A stretch of 64,000 nt of DNA from Methanococcoides alaskense (GTDB lineage Archaea > Halobacteriota > Methanosarcinia > Methanosarcinales > Methanosarcinaceae). The number at the start of each line of letters is the position of its first letter. Position 1 is the stretch's first letter. The stretch spans positions 744,001 through 808,000 of the forward strand of contig NZ_JAQFFK010000003.1 of NCBI RefSeq assembly GCF_027594145.1, written 5' to 3'. The translations under genes were made by a program, and so were the position numbers. The notes under the pieces are model-generated. The model searched no databases. It saw nothing but the letters and a program-made list of their open reading frames with translations, and was not told the origin of the DNA. This document shows, piece by piece, positions 45,985-54,742 of the stretch.

Positions 45985-46662
45985 TTAATTCTTTTTCCTA
46001 AGAGTTACCCTGAACAGTTTTCTTGGAATTGGCCCCTCTTCAAATTCCTCTATATCAATGACATCATACCCTTCTGAAAGGTGCTCCACCTTTTCTCTGC
46101 TCAAGAAATGAACAATAAATCCACCCTCTATCTGCCACATGTCTTCCCCCCTATGGATTCCTGTTCTATATTGAGGGTCACCTGTGTGCCTTGTGGTGTA
46201 TACGCTCAACCCGCCCGGTTTAAGGACTCTCCTTATCTCTCTCGCAATATCTTCGAGCTCAGATGTTGTCAGTGCCATGCAGTAGAGCATATGAGAATAG
46301 CATGCATCGAAGGTTTCATCTTCAAATGGCAGAGGGGTTCTCACATCATGCTGCAAAGCTGTTAGGTATTCAGACAACCCATTCTCCTGGGCTTTCTGCT
46401 TTATAGATTCAATTCCTTCCTTGGAATAATCAAGAGAATAGACTTCAAAGCCATTTCTTGCAAAAAACAGAGAATCCCTTCCCTGACCAGCACCAAGTTC
46501 AAGGACCTTTGTTTTTCCTTTTTCCTTAAAGAGTTCAGCTGCTTTCATAGCAGGTTCACTGCTTTTTTCACCGAACTTCGATTTGTTATTTGAAAATACA
46601 TTTTCCCAGTGACACTGCTGTTCCCCCAGGATCTCTTTATCCATCCCTGGATTTTCCTGCAT
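45985..46662 (-). CDS. Class I SAM-dependent methyltransferase
   Basis: The 225-residue protein has motif I VLELGAGQGRDSLFFA near 54, an acidic motif II end YSLDYSK near 78, HDVRTPLPFEDETFD near 108-122, and SHMLYCM motif IV, then RVLKPGGLSVYT near 147. This is a small-molecule methyltransferase of the UbiE/arsenite-like general class; the substrate cannot be told. It lies between broken Cys-protein copy 1 and the MITE, on the minus strand. Independent operon. Confidence 0.8.
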   Translation of the reverse strand: MQENPGMDKEILGEQQCHWENVFSNNKSKFGEKSSEPAMKAAELFKEKGKTKVLELGAGQGRDSLFFARNGFEVYSLDYSKEGIESIKQKAQENGLSEYLTALQHDVRTPLPFEDETFDACYSHMLYCMALTTSELEDIAREIRRVLKPGGLSVYTTRHTGDPQYRTGIHRGEDMWQIEGGFIVHFLSREKVEHLSEGYDVIDIEEFEEGPIPRKLFRVTLRKKN

Positions 46663-46794
46663 AATAATACCACTCCCCTCCCAGAATCTTTTTGATGATC
46701 AATTTTAAAATTGACATCCATAATATATTAGATACAGCCCTTAATTGTTTACCACACAAAACTAATTTATGAATTATATATAGATCGAAATTGA

Positions 46795-46985
46795 GGCTCT
46801 GTAGAAATCATCTAAATAAATGATTTCTAAAATAAAATTAGAATATAGTTAACCACAGATACACTCACTTGCTGTGCAGTTGAGTTCCTGCTAAACAAAA
46901 GGTTTAGAATCACTCAACTCTGAAGGATTGAATGTATCTGTGTTCATATGTAGTTTATTAAAGAAAATAGGAATTCTACATAGCC
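46795..46985. mobile_element. MITE-like element with nested hairpins
   Basis: Terminal inverted repeats GGCTcTGTAGAA (46795-46806) and TTCTACAtAGCC (46974-46985) bound a 191-base element without coding capacity. Inside lie three nested stems: CACAGATACA/TGTATCTGTG (46854-46863, 46933-46942), GTTGAGT/ACTCAAC (46879-46885, 46912-46918) and CTAAAC/GTTTAG (46891-46896, 46902-46907). The end sequence matches solitary ends at 41572 and 51957, so an insertion sequence family probably mobilised it. A degenerate partial copy is at 49743-49880. No target duplication was seen. Confidence 0.65.
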
Positions 46986-47308
46986 AAACTTTCATATATT
47001 CTTATTTAATGTTCAAATTTTGTTGTATAATTTCTATTTTAGATTGCATTCGCATAAATTATAAAGTTAACACTGATTGCATCAGACCCTTTAATCTAAT
47101 TAAAGACATTGATCCAATCATGCTCTTTAATAATATTTACTTCTATGACATATTACCCCGAGTTATGTTATATAGATTAAATTACACAATATGCACTGAT
47201 GAAGAAGAGTCCTGATCAGTTGTCAAAACGCTGGTCAACGAGCCTCTATTCAAGATCATCTATTAAAAGTTCGTTTTGATTGCAAGTCACCATAACGGAG
47301 GAAATAAA
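46986..47308. other. Intergenic region before ramA
   Basis: No gene is convincing here. A 95-codon plus-strand frame (46928-47215) overlaps the MITE and reads as low-complexity hydrophobic sequence without a ribosome binding site. The ramA GGAGG site is at 47296-47302. Confidence 0.45.
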
Positions 47309-48934
47309 ATGTATGGAATTGCATTGGATCTGGGAACAAGTGGGTTTAGAGCACAACTTATAGACCTTGATACAAAAAAAGGCATAAAAAGCGTAATGAC
47401 AATGAGACATCCTTTGCCCGGTGGGAATGTTGCAGACCATCTTGATTTTGCAATTAAAGTAGGCGAAGATGTCGCAAACAAGATAATTATCGACACGGTC
47501 AAGAAAATAATCGACACTTTCAATGTTGACCTATCTAAGATTGAAAAAATAGTGGTATGTGGCAATCCAATACAACTCTCCCTGTTCCAGAACACGGAAA
47601 TAAGGGATCTGGCTTATGCCGGCGAGAACATGCAAAAGAAACTGGGTGTCGAGAACGTAAAAAGGGATGCAAGGATCTTTCCGGCAAGGGAGCTTTTTGG
47701 TGAAGATCTCAAGATGCAAAGTTGCAGGATCATTGTGCCTCCTGCCATAAGGCATGAGATCGGGGCAGATGCACTTGCAATGATGGTCGAGACCGATTTC
47801 CTGAACCAAAAAAGTGTGTCCATTGTAACTGATTATGGTACTAATGCGGAAATGGCTCTCAAGGTCGGTGACAGGATAATTACAGGAAGTGCGGCTGCAG
47901 GACCTGCCATCGAAGGACAGGGAATTCGTTGTGGTATGCTTGCAAGTCCGGGTGCCATATGTGATGTGAACCCTGAAGATGATCACTGGAGGGTTTCAAT
48001 TCTTGATGATGATATGGAAGCACAGGCCGGATACCTCATAGACCCGGTAACAGGTGAGATTAAAGAAGAATCGCAAATCTCTGCCAGAGGAATCACCGGT
48101 ACCGGCGTTATAGCTGCAATATCTATTGCAATCGAGACAGGCCTGATGAAAAACCCTCCAAAGCTTCCAAACGGCAAATTGTTCCTTGGAAAAGGAATAG
48201 AACTTAGTGAGCAGGACATAAAGGAAGCAGGGAAAGCTATCGGTGCTATAAGGGCTGCTCATCTGACATTGCTCATCGAAGGTGGTGTGAAATATGAGGA
48301 CCTTGAAAATGTGTATATGTCCGGTGCTTCAGGGGCATATGTAGACTACGATAAAGCAAGGAAGGTCGGTTCGTGTCCAAACTTTTCAAAGAAGATCGTG
48401 CAATTTGGAAACACGTCTCTGGCACTTGCAAAAGACATCGTTCTGGATGAATCTAAGCTTGATGAAGTTGTCAGGCTTGCCCATACCATTAAGACCGATC
48501 ATTTGATGATGGCGACCAGTGAGACATTCAAGAACATATACACGTGTGAGCTTGCATACTGGACTGAAGGTATGTCTATGGAAATGTATGACCAGTTCTT
48601 CGAGATATATAAAATTCCCAAACTTCCAATGATGTTAAAAAACCCAATAGTTGAGAAACGTGTTAAGAGGGATATCGATGAGGTTGGAAAGGAATGCATA
48701 GAAATATTGATGGATCCTGGCATCAAGATTGAAGAAGCTGCTGTAGGATGTATCGCCTGTCATAGATGCGAACAGGAATGTCCTGAAAACGCAATAATGA
48801 ACGTTGAAAGAGATGGAAGCTTCCTTGTCATTTACAGCACCCAACTATGTCTTGGGACAAGTTGCACAAGGTGTGTAAAAGCCTGTCCGGTAAAAGCGAT
48901 CAATTATGAGGAAATTATGATACCGGTTTGCTGA
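47309..48934 (+). CDS. ramA: RamA-like ATP-dependent corrinoid activator
   Basis: From ATG 47309 (ACGGAGGAAATAAA ahead) it encodes 541 residues. The N-terminal part has an ASKHA-type nucleotide fold (ALDLGTSGFRAQLIDLD near 5-20; VTDYGTNAEMALKVGDRI near 172-190; SGASGAYVDYDKARKVG near 338), and the C-terminus carries two 4Fe-4S motifs: Cys481, 484, 487 and 491 (CIACHRCEQEC) and Cys514, 519, 522, 526 (CLGTSCTRCVKAC). This is the RamA family that reduces Co(II)- to Co(I)-corrinoid to restart methyltransferases. It sits among corrinoid methyltransferase genes, with its own plus-strand operon. Length matches RamA (about 540). Confidence 0.9.
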   Translation: MYGIALDLGTSGFRAQLIDLDTKKGIKSVMTMRHPLPGGNVADHLDFAIKVGEDVANKIIIDTVKKIIDTFNVDLSKIEKIVVCGNPIQLSLFQNTEIRDLAYAGENMQKKLGVENVKRDARIFPARELFGEDLKMQSCRIIVPPAIRHEIGADALAMMVETDFLNQKSVSIVTDYGTNAEMALKVGDRIITGSAAAGPAIEGQGIRCGMLASPGAICDVNPEDDHWRVSILDDDMEAQAGYLIDPVTGEIKEESQISARGITGTGVIAAISIAIETGLMKNPPKLPNGKLFLGKGIELSEQDIKEAGKAIGAIRAAHLTLLIEGGVKYEDLENVYMSGASGAYVDYDKARKVGSCPNFSKKIVQFGNTSLALAKDIVLDESKLDEVVRLAHTIKTDHLMMATSETFKNIYTCELAYWTEGMSMEMYDQFFEIYKIPKLPMMLKNPIVEKRVKRDIDEVGKECIEILMDPGIKIEEAAVGCIACHRCEQECPENAIMNVERDGSFLVIYSTQLCLGTSCTRCVKACPVKAINYEEIMIPVC

Positions 48935-49080
48935 TCCTCCATATCGTGACAATTTCAATAAAGTGTATCCTAAAGATCCGGGTACAAAAAGGAGCTGTAC
49001 ACATAGCTCCATAATTTATTTAGTTACTTTTTATTTGGCAAGAAGGCCACGTTTATACGTTAACAGATCCAATAGGTGAT

Positions 49081-49689
49081 ATGGGGAGTTCTATGAGAAC
49101 AATTCTTTTATGTGGTTTGCAGGGAAGTGGGAAAACTACCTTAATAGGCAAGATCGGAACATATCTTGGTGAAAGGAACAGGAAACTGGCAATAATCGTG
49201 ACCGGTAAAGGCAATGCAAGGCTTGATGAGAAATCACTCCCTTTTGAGGGAATATCTATACAAGAGTTATCTGTTGACTGTGTCCCCTGCAGTTTGCGTT
49301 TTGCTGTCGAAAAGACCTTAAAGGATATGGCTGACAAATCTATCCCTGAGTTTGTGTTCATAGAGCTTGAAGGTCCTACTTTTCCAGTTCAGATTAAAGA
49401 AAGCCTTGAACACATGCCTTTTGAGGACCTGTCCTTCCTGCTTGTATACCTTATAGATGCAGGCACTTTTAGTAGTGAAATTGAAAAATTGCCAAAATTC
49501 ATCATTACACAGATCAAGGAATCAGAAATTATAGGAATAAACAAGATCGATTCTACAGATGAGGATAAGGTATTTTCAATAAGGAATGCCCTTGAATCCA
49601 TCAATCCGGGTGTGAGAATATTTGAATTTTCAGCTAGAGATAACGATGAAGGGTTTAGAAAGTTCGTCGAAACGCTAGCAGGCAATTAA
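49081..49689 (+). CDS. CobW/G3E-family GTPase, divergent
   Basis: The 202-residue protein has P-loop GLQGSGKTT near 12, switch-like ELEGP near 100 in place of the usual EPxG, and NKID near 160. The CxCC metal-binding motif of CobW proteins is replaced by CVPC near 64. It ends without the C-terminal CobW domain, so it is shorter than typical (300-400). CobW-type GTPases deliver metals or assist cobalamin or metalloprotein assembly. It follows ramA by about 150 bases on the same strand. Start may be ATG 49081 or ATG 49093 (GGGGAG site ahead). Confidence 0.75.
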   Translation: MGSSMRTILLCGLQGSGKTTLIGKIGTYLGERNRKLAIIVTGKGNARLDEKSLPFEGISIQELSVDCVPCSLRFAVEKTLKDMADKSIPEFVFIELEGPTFPVQIKESLEHMPFEDLSFLLVYLIDAGTFSSEIEKLPKFIITQIKESEIIGINKIDSTDEDKVFSIRNALESINPGVRIFEFSARDNDEGFRKFVETLAGN

Positions 49690-49742
49690 TTAATGACTTT
49701 GTCGAGATCTTCTGAATTAAGGATTTATTATTTTTAAAAAAA

Positions 49743-49880
49743 ACCACAGATACACTCACCTGCTGCGCAGTTGAGTGCCTGCTAATCGAAACATTACGAA
49801 AGATTATCAGGTAACACAGATACTAATAATCCTTGGTTATAAGTATTTCATTAAATTCTAGAGGATTTTTACATAGGCAA
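49743..49880. repeat. Degenerate partial MITE copy
   Basis: CCACAGATACACTCAC-TGCTG-GCAGTTGAGT-CCTGCTAA matches the left half of the MITE at 46852-46895. The right side differs but ends in ATTTTTACATAGGCAAG (about 49867-49883), a degenerate form of the element end. No gene here. Confidence 0.5.
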
Positions 49881-49924
49881 GATCAAGTTTTTAATACTTT
49901 TATGTCATCCCATTAATCCCATGC

Positions 49925-50354
<430 letters not shown>

Positions 50355-50623
50355 AAAAAACTATTTTTTACTAATTTTGCATTCATAATCGTTATTCCCT
50401 TCGACAAAATTAATTTACTGATGATTTTATTGATTCCATCCATAAAAATAATATACCATCAATTGGTATGATTTAATTAAGGACTTTAATTTAATCAAAC
50501 GTTTTGATATTATCACAGTTAACTTCTATTTATTTTAGGGATTTTATCCGTAGAAATATGTGAACTTAAAGGGCATTTTAATCTCAGAGGAAGTAATTGC
50601 AGAACCAGAGGAAGTAACAGAGA

Positions 50624-51466
50624 ATGGCTATAATGAATATAACAGCATGCAGGATATTCGAGGATGAAGTCGTTAATGTGATTGAGAACGATCAAAATAT
50701 TGACGGAGTAATTGTGGTTGAGAATAGTGATTGTTGTGGTATTGTGCAGAAGCTGGAAGATGCTGGTTGTTCTCATAAAGTGCTGCCTCTTGAAAAGATA
50801 CCGTTTAAATCCGGGAGAGAGGATCCTAATAGGTTTTCTGTAATTGTTAATATGCTTGAGCTCTCTTTTCATGGAGCACCCAAAACCCTCAAAGAGGAAG
50901 TTTATACAAATGTAAAGAATATGGCAAATTACTCAGATGGCATATTACTTTTCTATGGTCTATGTGGAAATATATTCCGCAAGCTTGAAGACGATTTTGA
51001 ATCCTTATCATGCCCTGTATACATGCTGAAAGAAGACAGTGGGGAAATTGTAGATGATTGCATAGGCGCAATTCTTGGAGGCAGGGATACATATTATAAT
51101 CTTCTCACCAGTTTTAATGGAAGACGCACACTTCTTATGACTCCAATGTGGATACTTAACTGGAGAGAAATGTTCAGGTATGGTGGATTTACCACAGATC
51201 CGGATGACATTGAGACTACAAAATTTGTCTTGGATAGCCTTGGATACAAGACTATTGGAAAAGTAAACACCGGTCTATCATATATGAAAGATTTCGAGAA
51301 TAAAGTTGATGAGTTTGCAAAGACTTTTGGTTTTGACGTCATTGAAATTGACGGTAATCAGGAACTGATCGAAAAATGTTATAGGCAATTTAAAAATGAA
51401 ATGTTAACACATAAAGACAATATGTCTTTTGAGAATCTAACGTATATTAGTAAACAAATGGCCTAA
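50624..51466 (+). CDS. DUF1638-family protein
   Basis: The 280-residue protein has the features of DUF1638: NITACRIFEDEV near 5, VIVVENSDCCGI near 28, FYGLCGNIF near 108, DDCIGAILGGRDTYY near 136, TPMWILNWREMF near 165. Five conserved Cys suggest metal or cofactor binding. DUF1638 genes often sit next to corrinoid methyltransferase and RamA-type genes, so a role in cobamide handling is likely but unproven. Start ATG 50624 is supported by CAGAGGAAGTAACAGAGA. Confidence 0.8.
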   Translation: MAIMNITACRIFEDEVVNVIENDQNIDGVIVVENSDCCGIVQKLEDAGCSHKVLPLEKIPFKSGREDPNRFSVIVNMLELSFHGAPKTLKEEVYTNVKNMANYSDGILLFYGLCGNIFRKLEDDFESLSCPVYMLKEDSGEIVDDCIGAILGGRDTYYNLLTSFNGRRTLLMTPMWILNWREMFRYGGFTTDPDDIETTKFVLDSLGYKTIGKVNTGLSYMKDFENKVDEFAKTFGFDVIEIDGNQELIEKCYRQFKNEMLTHKDNMSFENLTYISKQMA

Positions 51467-51534
51467 GTGCCAGAAAAGCGACAACTGATAAAATCTACTA
51501 TGTTAATATATTCTTCAATTGCATTAACGTTAAT

Positions 51535-51897
51535 TTATTCTCCCCAACTGTAAAATAGATTCAATTTTTTATTGAGTAGTATGGTAAATGCAGCTGAATC
51601 AATTCTTGTCATGAACTTCTCTAAAGTTGTAAAAAGAAGAACTTGATCCAGATCAACTTCCTCTTTTATTGAATCCATAACTTCAACAATCTCAACAAAA
51701 TCTCTATAGTCAGTCCCAAGATATTCTTTTAATAAAATGAGAACTATCAAATGATGTTGATTATAGTTTCTCTTTGAATATTTACAAGAACAAAGTAACA
51801 CTCTAAAATGTCTTACGGTGTCTAAGCTTATAGCGATAAACTTAATGCACTTGTTAGTAGACAAGTAGGAATGCTCCTGTAGTTTCGGTGGGCACAA
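51535..51897 (-). pseudogene. Transposase N-terminal fragment
   Basis: The minus strand contains KYSKRNYNQHHLIVLILLKE, YLGTDYRDFVEIVEVMDSI, HFTTLEKF-type and LNLFYSWGE, the N-terminal pattern of an IS5/IS1182-like transposase common in Methanosarcinales. The catalytic DDE part is missing, and it stops at 51535. The 5' end near 51957-51972 (GGCTTTGCAGAAATCC on the minus strand) matches the MITE end, so this is the decayed source-type element. Confidence 0.75.
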
Positions 51898-51956
51898 AAC
51901 AAAAGGAGCACTACTTTTTAAGCTAATTCATAGTTATAAATTTAAGATAGTATTAG

Positions 51957-51972
51957 GATTTCTGCAAAGCCA
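51957..51972 (-). mobile_element. Insertion-sequence end
   Basis: GGCTTTGCAGAAATCC (minus strand) resembles the MITE end GGCTCTGTAGAAAT at 46795 and the solitary end at 41572. It lies about 60 bases upstream of the transposase fragment, in the position of its left inverted repeat. Confidence 0.5.
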
Positions 51973-52156
51973 GTTATTCAAATCGAGATATATTCTGTTA
52001 CAAACCCTTCTAAAGGTGTATTTTCCGTTCAAATTGTAGTTATCAAAGACCTAATGTTCAGAAACTATGATGTGTTTTAAAAAAGGCAGGGAAAAAAATA
52101 ATGGCGTTGATAATATCAAAAACACGAATGTAATCACGGTTGGAAAATGATTTGAG
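51973..52156. other. Intergenic sequence, nothing recognised
   Basis: AT-rich DNA between the transposase end and the 109-base repeat. No open frame is convincing on either strand. Confidence 0.35.
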
Positions 52157-52265
52157 TTTGCCGGTTTCTGTCTCAACCGTGATTATGTATCTGCTTTTAA
52201 AAAATGTAATTAGATGCAGTAAAATGACATGCTTGTTTCTGTCAGTTTGTTTATTTGACCTTTTC
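52157..52265. repeat. 109-base direct repeat (copy at 53501-53609)
   Basis: 52157-52265 and 53501-53609 are identical over 109 bases by direct reading, from TTTGCCGGTTTCTG to GACCTTTTC. In one copy its right end forms the last codons of the Msr-type regulator (AEKVK-stop), in the other the last codons of the small Cys protein (CEKVK-stop). The unit is thus the natural 3' flank of one of them, joined to the other at an 11-base shared word GAAAAGGTCAA. Confidence 0.85.
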
Positions 52266-52367
52266 ACAGGGCGCATCTATATCAATGATAATCTTGTCCC
52301 CTTCTATTTTCCCACGTACTTTATGGGTAAAACCACATACTTTTGAATGTACAGTTACTTCAGTCAT
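52251..52367 (-). CDS. Truncated small Cys-containing protein (copy 2)
   Basis: A 38-residue frame starts MTEVTVHSKVCGFTHKV and ends CEKVK at a TAA. A strong GGAGGAGAT site lies 4-5 bases before the ATG. Compared with copy 3 (about 100 residues) it ends exactly where the 109-base repeat begins, so a recombination at GAAAAGGTCAA replaced the C-terminal two thirds. It may still be translated. It follows the MtaA-like gene (52416-53438, minus strand) upstream of nothing. Confidence 0.55.
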   Translation of the reverse strand: MTEVTVHSKVCGFTHKVRGKIEGDKIIIDIDAPCEKVK

Positions 52368-52415
52368 TTGATCTCCTCCGTATTTAGTTTCAATATTTTT
52401 GTTAATCGTAATATT

Positions 52416-53438
52416 TTAAGCACAATATTCATTTCTTGCCTCTACCAATGCTTTGAGGTTTTGAATCGGTGTTTGGGGGGCCAAACCACATCCTGGAGCA
52501 AGTATGTCGACACCAGCATCCAGGGATTTGAAGGCTTCTTCCTTTACCTGCTGAGGAGTTCCACTGAACATCGTCACTGAGGTAGAAACATTTCCAATTA
52601 TGACCGTATTGTTCTTGTGTGCGATATCTACAGCAGTTTTCAAGTCCTGAATGCTTTCTTCAATGCTAATTCCATCAAACCCACACTCGGTCATATGGGA
52701 TATTATGGGGTCGGCCTTTCCGCAGACATGCAGTACACTGAGACCATTAAGACTTCTTGCAAGTCTGGAATACCTTGGTTTTATCAGTTCCTCGAAATCA
52801 GAGGGCTGTACCAACTCTGGAGAAGCTACAGCATCCGCGATGCAGACCACATCAACCCCCTGCTGAAGATATGCATTCCCCAGTTCTATACATGCATCAG
52901 TGCAAACATCCAACAGTTGCTCGACCCTTTCACGGTCCTTTATGGTCCAAAGAAGAAATGATTTGAGGTCAGAAAGATAAACTGCAAGGTCTGTAGGTCC
53001 TTCAAATCCAGCAATTATCGGAAGTTCATCACCCACCATATCCCTGATGATATCAACGACTTTCAGCATGGAGGGGATTCTTCCCCTATCCAGTAGATCG
53101 TCGGGAACCTCGAGACCTTCGATCGAGTCTTTGAATGGGCCACTTATTATCGCAGGCGTTCTTTCCTTTGTACCCGCCTGGATCTCACAGCCCATGGCTT
53201 CTCCAAGGACTGTGCAATCAAAAGGAAACCTTATCGTTTCAAAACCAGCGATCTCATGTTGTGAGATTGCCAGAAGAGCCATTTTATTAGGATCATGATC
53301 TGCTTCAGGCCTTGCAGCACCGCACATATCCATAAGCTCCACGACCGGACTGGTGGTGAAGGAGCCTACCGGAACTTTATCAACTTGTTTTCCAGTAAAT
53401 ATATGCAGCAACCTATCTTTGAAGTTGGGATCTTCCAT
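52416..53438 (-). CDS. MtaA/MtbA-like methylcobamide:CoM methyltransferase (1)
   Basis: The 340-residue protein is a UroD-fold methyltransferase: KDRLLHIFTGKQVDKVPVGS near 6, FPFDCTVLGEAMGCEIQAG near 72, AGFEGPTDLAVY near 142, and the zinc site VLHVCGKADPI near 238 with APGCGLAPQTP near 313 (His-x-Cys plus Cys). Such enzymes move the methyl group from a corrinoid protein to coenzyme M. No promoter-distal partner is adjacent; the thermosome-tail segment and 109-base repeat lie directly upstream. Likely serves the corrinoid proteins of this region. Confidence 0.85.
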   Translation of the reverse strand: MEDPNFKDRLLHIFTGKQVDKVPVGSFTTSPVVELMDMCGAARPEADHDPNKMALLAISQHEIAGFETIRFPFDCTVLGEAMGCEIQAGTKERTPAIISGPFKDSIEGLEVPDDLLDRGRIPSMLKVVDIIRDMVGDELPIIAGFEGPTDLAVYLSDLKSFLLWTIKDRERVEQLLDVCTDACIELGNAYLQQGVDVVCIADAVASPELVQPSDFEELIKPRYSRLARSLNGLSVLHVCGKADPIISHMTECGFDGISIEESIQDLKTAVDIAHKNNTVIIGNVSTSVTMFSGTPQQVKEEAFKSLDAGVDILAPGCGLAPQTPIQNLKALVEARNEYCA

Positions 53439-53449
53439 GTTTGGTACTC

Positions 53450-53507
53450 CTTCTACGGCATCATTTCTTCAGCACTATCTTATCTATCCTCAGAACGCTG
53501 TTTGCCG
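53450..53507 (-). repeat. Copy of the chaperonin gene's last ~57 bases
   Basis: The string from CCTTCTACGGCATCATTTC to AACGCTGTTTGC is the same as 58590-58645, which is the 3' end of the chaperonin-like gene and its flank. Here it continues without break into the 109-base repeat, at the shared word CTGTTTGC. Confidence 0.8.
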
Positions 53508-53594
53508 GTTTCTGTCTCAACCGTGATTATGTATCTGCTTTTAAAAAATGTAATTAGATGCAGTAAAATGACATGCTTGTTTCTGTCAGTTTGT

Positions 53595-54416
53595 TTATTT
53601 GACCTTTTCTGCAATTTCCTTATAAGATGCAAAAAGTTCTTTTCCCCATGAAAGTGCACTTTCTTCGAAACTAATTAACTTCTTATGGTCAAATATGCCT
53701 TCACTGTTAAAAAATGCTATCAATAGAAGATTATCTGTGACCGAAAGTGCACCCAGTTTGGCTGCATCATCTTCACAAACATACAAGTTTGAATTTTTTG
53801 ATTGCATCATTATGTTGTGTTGTTCTTCATACTCCTCTTTTAGTCTTGTGTAAACTGATTTTGTAAGAATGAGGGTAAAGTTTGTTTCTTTTCTACCCAG
53901 CTCTGCATAGTTTAAGGGACAGGAAGGACAGAAATATGAATAAAATGTTAATACGTTTTTTGTTTGTTTGAGACTTTGTAGCAATTGTTTTGGTGGTTCG
54001 AACAAATGGTTAAGATCAGGGTCGTGAATAATCACTTCTCCCAAGTCTCCGATATTATCACGAGAGGCCTCTGGAACTCCGCTTAGATCTCTGCTTCTCC
54101 AGTATTCATTATTCTTATCCAGCACATCGAGTGTTTTAATTAACGGGGATATTTTTTTCAGGACAATTTGTCCGATGTAGGTTAGTTTGTAAGCATTATT
54201 TTCCTGTTCGATAAGCCCCTGCTCGAGAAGGATCTTTACCTGAGCCATTATTGCGCTGGTGTTGCCTTCAAGTGATTCTTTTATCCTGTCTATTGTAGTT
54301 GGCCCACTCATTAACATAAGAAGAATCTTTTTTCTTTTTTCTGATAAAAAAACTGTATTTAGTAATTCAGATGTCATGGCAAACTCTCTTATTTTTATCC
54401 ATTTGGATTTTTGCAT
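53595..54416 (-). CDS. Msr-type winged-helix regulator (FilR1/DUF1724 family)
   Basis: The 273-residue protein has an ArsR-like winged helix (~14-90; FLSEKRKKILLMLMSGPTTI, SAIMAQVKILLEQGLIEQEN) and a C-terminal sensor-like domain with FYSYFCPSCPLNYAELGRK and VCEDDAAKLGALSVTDNLLL (~130-250). This matches the Msr regulators of Methanosarcina (MsrA-MsrG), which activate methylotrophic methyltransferase genes. The cysteines in FCPSCP are notable. The start may be 54416 or 54377. It directly abuts a sensor-kinase tail fragment (54417-54532), as in MsmS/RdmS-Msr pairs. Confidence 0.8.
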   Translation of the reverse strand: MQKSKWIKIREFAMTSELLNTVFLSEKRKKILLMLMSGPTTIDRIKESLEGNTSAIMAQVKILLEQGLIEQENNAYKLTYIGQIVLKKISPLIKTLDVLDKNNEYWRSRDLSGVPEASRDNIGDLGEVIIHDPDLNHLFEPPKQLLQSLKQTKNVLTFYSYFCPSCPLNYAELGRKETNFTLILTKSVYTRLKEEYEEQHNIMMQSKNSNLYVCEDDAAKLGALSVTDNLLLIAFFNSEGIFDHKKLISFEESALSWGKELFASYKEIAEKVK

Positions 54417-54532
54417 TTATGCACTATTATATTTTGGCAACCTTATGTGAATTGTTGTTCTTCGTCCTTCTTTGCTTTCGACCCAGATTTCTCCACCATG
54501 CATATCGATTATATTTTTGCACAAATAAAACG
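54417..54532 (-). pseudogene. Histidine kinase C-terminal fragment
   Basis: The minus strand reads YLCKNIIDMHGGEIWVESKE followed by RTTIHIRLPK, the last G-box part of a kinase like the one at 39853-41490 (YICKNIVEAHNGEIWVESEE). Only ~38 residues remain. It precedes the Msr-type gene immediately, indicating a lost kinase-regulator operon. Further kinase-like scraps may lie at 54533-54640. Confidence 0.7.
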
Positions 54533-54742
54533 TTGATTTCAGGTCATTGTTTGCTTTTTCAAAATATTTTGAGAACAACTTCAAGTCACCTTCCAGCTCT
54601 TTACGGTGAATGGTCTTTCACATATCTTCGAATAACACTTTAAATTGCTTAACATCAAAGTCGGTATACTCTGTTTTTTTGTTTCCCACTTAATAAAAGT
54701 TGTATGGGTCAATAAAAATTATTGTACAAACATTCTGGCTTT

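Noticed and set aside
46928-47215. 95-codon plus-strand frame
   Set aside because: It overlaps the end of the MITE, has low-complexity hydrophobic content and lacks a ribosome binding site.
52058-52276. Minus-strand 72-codon frame
   Set aside because: It is made by the 109-base repeat plus AT-rich sequence and its other copy at 53.5 kb does not preserve the frame.
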